Positions 7,833 through 14,362 of a stretch of DNA of 64,000 bases are shown one piece after another. Position numbers and translations under genes: made by a program. The DNA is taken from assembly GCF_004362055.1 (NCBI RefSeq), contig NZ_SNXB01000001.1, positions 1-64,000 on the forward strand, given 5' to 3'. The notes under the pieces were generated by a model, which ran no database searches, was not told where the DNA came from, and was given only the letters and a program-made list of their open reading frames with translations. Positions within the stretch are counted from its first letter, which is position 1, and every line of letters starts with the position of its first letter. The stretch comes from Flavobacterium sp. 245. Its GTDB lineage: Bacteria; Bacteroidota; Bacteroidia; Flavobacteriales; Flavobacteriaceae.

Positions 7833-7908
7833 TTCCCTTAGCAACATTACTCGCTCAGGTTCTTTGGGTATGATCTCAGCTCGTTATTTAGAGCACCCCT
7901 TTGAGACG
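7833..7908 (-). promoter_or_regulatory. TPP riboswitch (THI element)
   Basis: On the minus strand the conserved core elements appear in order: AAAGGGGTGCTC, GAGCTGAGATCATACCC, GAACCTGA, and GTAATGTTGCTAAGGGAA. These match the TPP aptamer: P2 pairs GGGGT with TACCC, P3 is GCTC/GAGC, the CTGAGA pyrimidine-sensor loop is present, and the GAACCTGA pyrophosphate-side motif is present. The aptamer starts at or next to the predicted transcription start and lies about 100 bases before the TonB receptor ATG. TPP binding is expected to repress the receptor. Confidence 0.93.
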
Positions 7909-7911
7909 GTA

Positions 7912-7942
7912 CAAATGTAATGTTAAAAAATCAAACTCCAAA
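7912..7942 (-). promoter_or_regulatory. Promoter of the TPP-riboswitch transcript
   Basis: On the minus strand TTTG (7942-7939), a 19-base spacer and TACATTTG (7919-7912) match the Bacteroidetes -33/-7 consensus closely. Transcription would begin about 5-7 bases downstream, at the first bases of the aptamer. Confidence 0.75.
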
Positions 7943-7946
7943 AAAA

Positions 7947-8005
7947 CAAATTCCAAATTCCAAAAACTCACTTTTAAATGATTTTCTGTTGGAATTTGGA
8001 ATTTG
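7947..8005 (-). terminator. Terminator of the arfB operon
   Basis: Seventeen-base perfect arms (7947-7963 and 7989-8005) of the AATTCCAAATTCC family surround a 25-base loop. A run of seven T follows on the minus strand. It isolates the arfB operon from the riboswitch unit. Confidence 0.7.
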
Positions 8006-8016
8006 CTTTTTTTGAT

Positions 8017-8421
8017 TTAATCTATGTTTGGCTTCTTGCGCGATTGTTTTATTTCAGAAATATTCTTTTTATCCTTAATTCGTTTTTTGATGACAGATTT
8101 TGGAATTTTAGTTGCTTTTCTAACCTTCGGAACAAACAATCCTTTTTTTATGATTTCTAAAAAACGTTTTACAACAATATCTTTGTTTTTAAGCTGACTG
8201 CGATCTTCATCACAATTTAAAATCAGAATATTTTCGGTCGTTAAACGATGTGCAATATTTGTCAGCAAAAGCAGTCTTTCATCGTCAGATAAAGCTTGCG
8301 AAGCATTTACATCAAAAGATAACACCACTTTTGATGAAACTTTATTCACGTTTTGTCCGCCGGCTCCACTGCTTCTAACCGCTTTAAAATTTAATTCTGA
8401 TATGATTTTATCAATATCCAT
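8017..8421 (-). CDS. arfB: Ribosome rescue peptidyl-tRNA hydrolase ArfB
   Basis: This 134-residue protein has the release-factor-type catalytic GGQ at residues 21-23, in SSGAGGQNVNKVSSKV. A lysine/arginine-rich C-terminal tail (KKRIKDKKNISEIKQSRKK) of the kind that enters the empty mRNA channel follows. It lacks the codon-recognition domain of RF1 and RF2, as expected for ArfB/YaeJ/ICT1. It would hydrolyse peptidyl-tRNA on stalled non-stop ribosomes. The ATG overlaps the upstream stop codon as TAATG, implying translational coupling to the kinase-DUF4301 gene. Confidence 0.95.
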   Translation of the reverse strand: MDIDKIISELNFKAVRSSGAGGQNVNKVSSKVVLSFDVNASQALSDDERLLLLTNIAHRLTTENILILNCDEDRSQLKNKDIVVKRFLEIIKKGLFVPKVRKATKIPKSVIKKRIKDKKNISEIKQSRKKPNID

Positions 8422-10535
8422 TATTGTGGCTGATGTGGCGCTTTCAGTAAATCATTTACCGTTTTCACCGGATTAAAAGTAATTAACGGAACTGCAACAA
8501 AAATCGTCAACCAGTGCGCCATTGAACCATTCCATAATCCTGGCAATTCGTAATTTTTAACCGTTATGCCTTCAACGCTTTTTTCTACAATAAAACCAGT
8601 TTTTTGATCCACAAAGTTTTGCAAATCAAATTTCTCACCTTTATAATTTTTTATGCCGCAGACTAAATCTACTGGATTAAAATGCGTTGCTTCTGCTAAA
8701 ATTTTAGACTGTTTTTTATCTGATAAATCAACTTGCGAAGTTTCGACAATTTGAAGTGATTTTATTCCTTTATCATTCATAACCCAAAACGGTCCTCCGC
8801 CTGGTTCTCCTTCATTTTTCACCATACCACAAACTCTGATAGGTCGATCTAAAAGTTCTTTAATCTTGCTGATTTTATTCTCAAAAGTAAACATACCAAA
8901 ATCGCTTGAAATTTCAATATTTAGCTTTTCTGATAAAAAAAGAATCATTTCTTCTAATTGATTTTCTCCTATTTTTTTCTGCTCAATTGCATTTAAATAA
9001 TTGAAAACTTTTTGTTGAACTTCAATCAAAATTCCCGCTAATGCTTTTTTATACAATGTAATTTTGTCAATATGATTTTGAATCACATTATCAATATTTT
9101 TAATAAAAATAACATCAGCTTCCAGTGCATTTAAATTCTGAATCAAAGCGCCATGTCCGCCTGGTCTGAAAATCAATGCTTCATTTTTGTCTCTTACCAA
9201 TCTGTCTTTTGTATCAACAGCAATAGAATCTGTACCAGCATTTTGATAGGAATAAGCAATATTAATTTGAATACCAGAATCCTTCTCTACTTTATGCTTA
9301 AGCACTTCGACCTCTTTTTCAAATAATCCCTGATGAGCTTCGGTTACTGTAAAATGGAGATTCGAAACTTTATTTGAAGAAGCATAATGAACACATTCAT
9401 TTAAATGTTCTTCAATTGGGTTTGCGATGTGATCTTTGTATTTATGAAAAGGCAAAACTGCTTTTGGTTTATCTGCAAAAGCAAAATAATCCTGAGAAAG
9501 CAATGTTTTTATAAAATAGTAATTCTTATAATCGCGTTCTAAACTTTCAAAATCAGGATAAATTGATTTCAGTTTTTTTTCCATTGCTTTAAAAAACGGA
9601 AACTTATCCATTGCTACAATAAAGATGGACAGCTCTTTGTTTTTTTGTCTGTTTATATAGGCGTTTATTGTTTCTTTTTCAATATCAAAGTCATTTAAGA
9701 AAGCTCTTAAAAATTTAAACATTCTTGTAGCAGCACCAGAAGCCGGAACAAATTTTTTGATTTTAAACTTTTCTTTTTGTGAATCAAAAAAAGCAGCCTT
9801 TTCTTCAAATTCAGATTCTGAAAAAGCTAAAATTCCATTGTCAATTGTTGCCGGACTTATTAAATTACTTTTTGCAATTCCTTTTTTAAAAATTTTTAAT
9901 TGTTTCAGAATAGCATCTACAGAAATTCCGCGTTCATATAACTGAACAAAATCTTCCGAAGAAAAGCCACTTTCTTTAGCCATAGCAAGTTCATCAATGA
10001 TTGCAGTTGCTTTTGACAAGCGACTTTCTTTATCACCTGATAATGTTATAAAGGGCTTTTTTGTATCAATTAAAGTTTGTTTAAAAACAGAAAACACTGT
10101 TTCTCTTCCATTTGGAGAATCTCTGATGTCGTCTTTTTCCCAAGGAACATCAATATCCGTCAAGAAAAACAAATCGTATTCATGTTCCAGTGCAGCTTCA
10201 TTCAAAAGCGGATCACAAAAGCCGTAATACATTTCAGAAAAAACTTTGGTAACCATTAAGTTAGTATCGCAGAACAGGTATTTTTTTGCCTGAGAAAGTT
10301 TTTCATTTTCTAAAGCAGTTTGTCCGTATGCAATTGGCATCATATCATCAGCCACACAAATATGCTGATTTTCCTCCCATTTTTCTTGTAGGTAATCGCG
10401 TGCAAATTCAGGAACCCATTCGGTTTCGTAATAATCTGCAAGCTGTTTTGCTAAAGTTGTTTTTCCCGTACTTTCGGGCCCAAATAAAGCAATTTTTATG
10501 ATAGTTGTTTTTTGCTGTCTAAGATTTTTCTCCAT
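8421..10535 (-). CDS. NadR-like P-loop kinase fused to DUF4301
   Basis: With the start at 10535 (MEKNLRQQKT) the protein has 704 residues. Residues ~11-185 form a NadR-type ribosylnicotinamide-kinase-like domain: P-loop GPESTGKT at 19-26, PEFARDYL and FCDTNLMVT. From ~190 (ESGFSSEDFVQLYERGIS) to the end it matches DUF4301, with GAATRMFKFL, FRPGGHGALI and GMVKNEGEPGGGPFW segments suggesting a nucleotidyl- or sugar-phosphate-transferase-like fold. A reading frame up to 10685 merely shadows pnuC. The chosen start still overlaps pnuC by 40 bases. NadR's adenylyltransferase and HTH domains are absent. Proximity to PnuC suggests phosphorylation of an imported vitamin. The DUF4301 reaction is unknown. 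Confidence 0.85.
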   Translation of the reverse strand: MEKNLRQQKTTIIKIALFGPESTGKTTLAKQLADYYETEWVPEFARDYLQEKWEENQHICVADDMMPIAYGQTALENEKLSQAKKYLFCDTNLMVTKVFSEMYYGFCDPLLNEAALEHEYDLFFLTDIDVPWEKDDIRDSPNGRETVFSVFKQTLIDTKKPFITLSGDKESRLSKATAIIDELAMAKESGFSSEDFVQLYERGISVDAILKQLKIFKKGIAKSNLISPATIDNGILAFSESEFEEKAAFFDSQKEKFKIKKFVPASGAATRMFKFLRAFLNDFDIEKETINAYINRQKNKELSIFIVAMDKFPFFKAMEKKLKSIYPDFESLERDYKNYYFIKTLLSQDYFAFADKPKAVLPFHKYKDHIANPIEEHLNECVHYASSNKVSNLHFTVTEAHQGLFEKEVEVLKHKVEKDSGIQINIAYSYQNAGTDSIAVDTKDRLVRDKNEALIFRPGGHGALIQNLNALEADVIFIKNIDNVIQNHIDKITLYKKALAGILIEVQQKVFNYLNAIEQKKIGENQLEEMILFLSEKLNIEISSDFGMFTFENKISKIKELLDRPIRVCGMVKNEGEPGGGPFWVMNDKGIKSLQIVETSQVDLSDKKQSKILAEATHFNPVDLVCGIKNYKGEKFDLQNFVDQKTGFIVEKSVEGITVKNYELPGLWNGSMAHWLTIFVAVPLITFNPVKTVNDLLKAPHQPQ

Positions 10536-11119
10536 TCTAAATAAGCTGAAATAGCCAAAATTGTAAAAATTAAATATTGAAGTGACAGCATCCCTAAGCC
10601 GCGATAAGCATAAAGAGGCACAACAATTATATCGCCAATAATCCAAAGTGTCCAGTTTTCGATTTTTTTCCTGGCCATGTACCACATTCCTGCAAAAAAT
10701 ATTCCCGACGAAATCATATCTACATAATTGTCTGGATTAATTTTATAGCCGAAATATTTATAAATCCCGAAAACTACAAAAACGGTCACAATAAATAGTG
10801 CGATTCCGATTATTTTTTCATTAAAACTTGTACGAGTAATAGGTAAATTATCCTCAACTGTACCTCCTTTCGCCCACACATACCAGCCATAAATACTCAT
10901 AATTGAGAAATATCCGTTGATAATCATATCGCCAATATAACCTGCAACATACAATAAATACACCGAAATTACAGTGGCAATTAATCCTGTTGGATAGACC
11001 CAAATATTCTCTTTTTTAGCAAACCAAACACTTAAGATTCCGAAAACAAATACCAAAAACTCTAGAGCAATATGCCACAATGGAGCATTTTTGTAACTGT
11101 CAAGAAAAAAATCGATCAT
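10496..11119 (-). CDS. pnuC: PnuC-family vitamin transporter
   Basis: This 207-residue membrane protein has about seven hydrophobic segments. It carries the family hallmarks IYGWYVWAKGG and ENWTLWIIGDIIVVPLYAYRGL, with tryptophans lining the substrate path. PnuC proteins move nicotinamide riboside, and relatives (PnuT, PnuX) move thiamine or riboflavin, by facilitated diffusion coupled to intracellular phosphorylation. The kinase-domain gene overlaps its 3' end. The neighbouring TPP-riboswitch receptor makes thiamine an alternative to nicotinamide riboside; sequence inspection alone does not decide this. It is 24 bases after the GGGPS stop, in the same operon. Confidence 0.88.
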   Translation of the reverse strand: MIDFFLDSYKNAPLWHIALEFLVFVFGILSVWFAKKENIWVYPTGLIATVISVYLLYVAGYIGDMIINGYFSIMSIYGWYVWAKGGTVEDNLPITRTSFNEKIIGIALFIVTVFVVFGIYKYFGYKINPDNYVDMISSGIFFAGMWYMARKKIENWTLWIIGDIIVVPLYAYRGLGMLSLQYLIFTILAISAYLEWRKILDSKKQLS

Positions 11120-11143
11120 TTGTCTGGTTATTTTGGTTGTTTT

Positions 11144-11872
11144 TTATGATTCAAAAAAATGGCTGTCGTTTTCAAAAGCAGTTCCAATAACTACTAAATC
11201 GGCTCCGGCTTTGTAGGCATTTTGAATTCCGTGCAAATCTACAATTCCTCCTCCAACAATTATAGGAATTTCTACATTTTGCGAAATTAACTGTATCATT
11301 TCCAGTGGCACTGCGTTCTTAGCACCACTTCCAGCCTCTAAATACATTAATTTATTTCCGAGCATCTCGCCAGCCTGAGCAGTTGCCAAAACCAAATCAA
11401 AATTTTCACGGTTGAGCGGTTTTGTTTTACTAACGCGTGCGACTGCAGTTTCATTGCCACTTTCAATCAGAATATATCCGGTAGAAATAACTTCTAGATT
11501 TGTCTTTTTAAGAATTGGTGCTGCCTGAACCTGATATTCAATCAAATAATCAGGATTTCGGCCTGATAATAACGCCAAAAACAAAATCGCATCGGCCTGA
11601 GGTGAAATCTGCGATGGATCACCTGGAAAAATAACCACTGGCAAATTTGTTTTTTCTTTTAACTGCGCAATTAATTCTTCTAAAATTGTATTTTCTACAA
11701 TACTTCCTCCCACAAAAATATGTGTAGCAGGAGATTGATTTATTTTAAGTACTAAATGATCTAGATTTTCCAATACGATTTTATCAGGATCTAGTAAAAT
11801 GGCCAATAATTTTTGTCCATTTTTTTTAGCATCTAAAATCTGTTGGTGTATATTGAGTAATTTTTGCTCCAT
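11144..11872 (-). CDS. Geranylgeranylglyceryl phosphate synthase family protein
   Basis: This 242-residue TIM-barrel protein has the PcrB/GGGPS signatures: LLDPDK for metal/phosphate binding, HIFVGGSIVE, PVVIFPGDPSQIS, LMYLEAGSGA and PIIVGGGI (phosphate gripper). The family joins a polyprenyl diphosphate to sn-glycerol-1-phosphate, the first ether bond of archaeal-type lipids. Bacteroidetes members of this kind are known, but their cellular product is not well understood. It leads a minus-strand operon with pnuC, the kinase fusion and arfB, and is divergent from the Crp/Fnr gene. No G1P dehydrogenase is visible nearby. Confidence 0.92.
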   Translation of the reverse strand: MEQKLLNIHQQILDAKKNGQKLLAILLDPDKIVLENLDHLVLKINQSPATHIFVGGSIVENTILEELIAQLKEKTNLPVVIFPGDPSQISPQADAILFLALLSGRNPDYLIEYQVQAAPILKKTNLEVISTGYILIESGNETAVARVSKTKPLNRENFDLVLATAQAGEMLGNKLMYLEAGSGAKNAVPLEMIQLISQNVEIPIIVGGGIVDLHGIQNAYKAGADLVVIGTAFENDSHFFES

Positions 11873-11925
11873 AATGGCCGTAAAAGTAAAAAGTTTTTAA
11901 CGTAGAAGAACTATTTTGAATGAAT

Positions 11926-11933
11926 TATATTTG
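11926..11933 (+). promoter_or_regulatory. -7 element (TATATTTG) of the Crp/Fnr gene
   Basis: TATATTTG matches TAnnTTTG and lies about 33 bases before the ATG at 11966. No good -33 element is found at the usual spacing. Confidence 0.45.
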
Positions 11934-11965
11934 TACAATCGTCACTGACAACCAATGAAAAAATT

Positions 11966-12562
11966 ATGATTGCTGCTTCATTATTAGAAAAATATGGCGC
12001 CTTAAAAAAATCCTTCGAGAAAAATGACATTATTTTTGAAGAAGGAAGCCTGCCAACGCATTATTACCAGATTATTTCGGGCGAAATCAAAATGAGCAAT
12101 TACAATGATGATGGACGCGAATTTATTCAGGGTATCTTTTATAAAGAACAATCTTTTGGAGAACCTCCATTGTTTTTAAATCAAAAATACCCAGCCAATG
12201 CTATTGCAGTTGAAGATTGTGAAATTTTTCTTCTGCCAAAATCTAAATTCATGACGCTTCTTGAAGAAAATGCGGCAATAAGTATCAAGATAATCGAAAA
12301 TCTGGCACAGCGCTTATATTATAAATCGGTAATGGCAGCTGAAATTTCGACACACGAGCCAGAACACCGTGTTTTAAAATTAATCGATCACGGAATTGCT
12401 TATTTTAATTTTAAAAAAGAAGCCAATGGCTATCTCATCAATTTTACCCGACAGCAAATTGGTGATTTAACAGGTTTACGGGTAGAAACAGTCATCCGAA
12501 CAATTAAAACTTTGGAAAAAAAGGGCGAATTAAAGATCATAAACCGAAAAGTATATCGATAA
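11966..12562 (+). CDS. Crp/Fnr family transcription regulator
   Basis: This 198-residue protein has an N-terminal cyclic-nucleotide-binding-type beta barrel (~15-115, with FEEGSLPTHYYQIISGEIK). A dimerisation helix and a C-terminal winged helix (FTRQQIGDLTGLRVETVIRTIKTLEKKG) follow. It has a single cysteine (VEDCEIF), so it cannot bind an FNR-type 4Fe-4S cluster. A haem, NO or other effector is possible. A perfect Crp/Fnr-like palindrome lies 12 bases after its stop and before the membrane protein/haemoglobin pair, which are its likely targets. Neighbour and motif together suggest a response to oxygen or nitrogen oxides; that is inference. Confidence 0.9.
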   Translation: MIAASLLEKYGALKKSFEKNDIIFEEGSLPTHYYQIISGEIKMSNYNDDGREFIQGIFYKEQSFGEPPLFLNQKYPANAIAVEDCEIFLLPKSKFMTLLEENAAISIKIIENLAQRLYYKSVMAAEISTHEPEHRVLKLIDHGIAYFNFKKEANGYLINFTRQQIGDLTGLRVETVIRTIKTLEKKGELKIINRKVYR

Positions 12563-12573
12563 AAAAATTCTTG

Positions 12574-12595
12574 TTTTATGATTTTAATCATAAAA
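12574..12595 (+). promoter_or_regulatory. Perfect Crp/Fnr-type operator upstream of the haemoglobin operon
   Basis: Ten-base arms TTTTATGATT and AATCATAAAA flank a TT centre. The core ATGAT-N4-ATCAT resembles the Crp/Fnr box TTGAT-N4-ATCAA. Its centre (12584.5) is about 43 bases upstream of the start expected from the -7 element at 12615-12622. That is the class II activator position. Confidence 0.7.
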
Positions 12596-12614
12596 TGCAG
12601 TGGTATTGTGCCTG

Positions 12615-12622
12615 TACCTTTG
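12615..12622 (+). promoter_or_regulatory. -7 element (TACCTTTG) of the membrane protein-haemoglobin operon
   Basis: TACCTTTG matches TAnnTTTG. No -33 element occurs at the usual spacing, and the palindrome occupies the expected activator position. This is what an activator-dependent promoter would look like. Confidence 0.55.
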
Positions 12623-12643
12623 TAGTATAAAAATCACAATATC

Positions 12644-12931
12644 ATGACACTATATCAAACAACATTCGAAAATTTCAATAAAAACTACATGGGTTCTGCA
12701 GCAATGGCTGTAATTGGTCAAAGCTGTTTAGGTGGCGCTGCTGCAATGTACATTCTTTCACACGGAACTTCTATTGGACAAATGATTCAACTGGCAATTA
12801 TTGTTTTAGCTTGTGTTTTTGCCAACACTTCAATTTTAGCACAAATGAAACACAAAGTAGTTTTTAACCTTATTATTTTAAGCGCCTTATTAAGTGTTTT
12901 ACTAATATTTCTGAATAGTTTTGTACTATGA
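12644..12931 (+). CDS. Small three-helix membrane protein of unknown function
   Basis: This 95-residue protein is almost all hydrophobic, with three likely membrane helices (about 16-42, 46-68 and 72-95). I recognise no family motif. The first helix is rich in Gly and Ala (GSAAMAVIGQSCLGGAAAM). Its stop overlaps the start of the truncated haemoglobin as ATGA, so the two are translationally coupled. The operator and promoter lie directly upstream. A role as a membrane partner of the globin, or in respiration or NO handling, is a guess from context. Confidence 0.75.
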   Translation: MTLYQTTFENFNKNYMGSAAMAVIGQSCLGGAAAMYILSHGTSIGQMIQLAIIVLACVFANTSILAQMKHKVVFNLIILSALLSVLLIFLNSFVL

Positions 12932-13326
12932 AAAAGCAAATAGAAAATAGAGCTGATGTTTCTTTTCTAGTACATCAGTTCTATGCTAAAATAAGGGCCG
13001 ATAAAGAAATCGGCTTTTATTTTAACGAAATGATTACCGATTGGGACGCGCATCTTGAAAAACTCACTGATTTTTGGGAAACTAATTTATTTGCTGTTCG
13101 TAAGTATAAAGGAAATCCGCATGCGGTTCATAATGACGTTGACGAACATTTTGGCAGTAAGATTACGGCAAATGAATTCGGAATTTGGCTAAATTATTGG
13201 GCGCAGACATTAGATGAACATTTTGAAGGCGAAAATGTAGAAACGCTAAAACGTAGAGCTAGAAAAATGAGCACTTTTTTGCATATGAGTATGTTTCAGC
13301 ACAGACAGAAGGAAAGTGAAGTTTAA
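12928..13326 (+). CDS. Group III truncated haemoglobin
   Basis: This 132-residue protein fits the group III (trHbP) type. The segment FWETNLFAVRKYKGNPHAVHNDVDEHFG holds the features of the E/F region, with the proximal His in PHAVHNDV. NWAQTL-type residues in WLNYWAQTLDEHFEG precede a C-terminal helix. Such globins bind O2 and NO; group III members are linked to NO or peroxynitrite handling in some bacteria, though their roles are unsettled. It overlaps the small membrane protein gene by four bases and has no terminator before the convergent PPTase gene. Confidence 0.9.
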   Translation: MKKQIENRADVSFLVHQFYAKIRADKEIGFYFNEMITDWDAHLEKLTDFWETNLFAVRKYKGNPHAVHNDVDEHFGSKITANEFGIWLNYWAQTLDEHFEGENVETLKRRARKMSTFLHMSMFQHRQKESEV

Positions 13327-13345
13327 AAACTGAAAGCCTAAAAAA

Positions 13346-13996
13346 CTACTTCTCAAAAGCATAAACCAACGTAAAAGTCCCTTCAAAATTATCTGATTTA
13401 ACTTCTTGGTAATGCACATTAAAATCTTTTACTAAATCATCAAAATGAAGACTTGCCTGCGTTTGAGCTTTTTCTAAAGAAAAATCCTCAACCTGAATAT
13501 GGTCTTTAAAACTGATACCTTTTTCATTTCTGATTTTAAAAATCGCTTCTTTAGCTCCCCATATAACAGTTAATTTTTGGATGTATTTTTGTGTAAATTC
13601 TGGTTTTAAATAACTGCATTCAAAGTCAGTAAATTTATCTGCAATTTTCTGAATTTTTTCACGCTGTAATTCCATGTCGATTCCTACGGTTTCGTGACTT
13701 ATAATGATTGCTGCAAAATGATACGAATGTGTAATTGAAATGTAATTATGACAATCAAAATAAGGTTTTCCGAATTCGTCATAATGCAAATCTTTATCTG
13801 TAAAACCCATTTCCTGAATCAACATTCGAACGCTTAAAAAAGCACGTTGATGCAATTGAGATTTCATTCCGTCCAATCGCTTTTGTGTTTTTTCTTTCAG
13901 CACAACTTTACTCAATAATTCTTCGAGAGATTCTGTTATTTCCCAAATTAAAATTTTAGTCGTTTCGTTGAATTGTATGGTCTGAAATAAAGGCAT
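13346..13996 (-). CDS. 4'-phosphopantetheinyl transferase superfamily protein
   Basis: This 216-residue protein carries both hallmark motifs: VGIDMELQREKIQKIADKFTDFE (Mg2+-binding GxD...F) and WGAKEAIFKI (W-x-x-K-E-A). The length fits the Sfp/PPTase family. It transfers the phosphopantetheine arm of CoA to a carrier protein serine, acting on fatty-acid or natural-product carrier proteins. The FxxxE/ECSYL spacing suggests a Sfp-like rather than AcpS-like form. It is convergent with the haemoglobin operon and divergent from ahcY. The 366-base gap beyond its start holds repeats. Confidence 0.88.
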   Translation of the reverse strand: MPLFQTIQFNETTKILIWEITESLEELLSKVVLKEKTQKRLDGMKSQLHQRAFLSVRMLIQEMGFTDKDLHYDEFGKPYFDCHNYISITHSYHFAAIIISHETVGIDMELQREKIQKIADKFTDFECSYLKPEFTQKYIQKLTVIWGAKEAIFKIRNEKGISFKDHIQVEDFSLEKAQTQASLHFDDLVKDFNVHYQEVKSDNFEGTFTLVYAFEK

Positions 13997-14141
13997 TATT
14001 TTTTAATTATAAATTGTAAATGGTTAATTATAAATTATTGGGTGTAAATTTTAAAACATATAAGTTATTTAAGAAAATATAACTCTGGGTTAAAAGATGT
14101 AATAGTAAATATAAGCAATTCACAGCAAAGGTAATAGTTTC

Positions 14142-14226
14142 AGAATCTTTTTAAATGAACTTATATTACTTAAATGGTTTCAAAAGCATATTTAAGAATC
14201 TTTTTTAAATGAACTTATATTACTTA
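14142..14226. repeat. Two direct copies of a 31-base AT-rich repeat
   Basis: Copies at 14142-14172 and 14195-14226 share AGAATCTTTTT(T)AAATG followed by AACTTATATTACTTA; they differ by one T. They fill the middle of the 366-base PPTase-ahcY gap. I see no gene in this gap. The rest is AT-rich sequence plus the ahcY promoter. Confidence 0.65.
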
Positions 14227-14324
14227 TATCGTAAAAAACAATTTACAAACTAACGTTCTAAAGATTAAGAAATTAAAGATTTCACAAATCTTATAGAAAT
14301 AGTAAAAATTCCAAAGGTATTCCG

Positions 14325-14332
14325 TAAATTTG
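14325..14332 (+). promoter_or_regulatory. -7 element (TAAATTTG) of ahcY
   Basis: TAAATTTG fits TAnnTTTG and lies 30 bases before the ahcY start codon. No SAH riboswitch consensus is recognisable in the short leader. Confidence 0.5.
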
Positions 14333-14362
14333 CAAAAATTTTACAATACAAATATACTATAA

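Noticed and set aside
8421..10535. Full NadR (adenylyltransferase plus kinase)
   Set aside because: Only the kinase-like domain is present; the adenylyltransferase and HTH parts are missing and DUF4301 follows instead.
10536..10685. Fifty-residue N-terminal extension of the kinase-DUF4301 protein
   Set aside because: It lies inside pnuC in another frame, is rich in unlikely Cys/Arg/Leu runs, and the P-loop domain starts naturally after the ATG at 10535.
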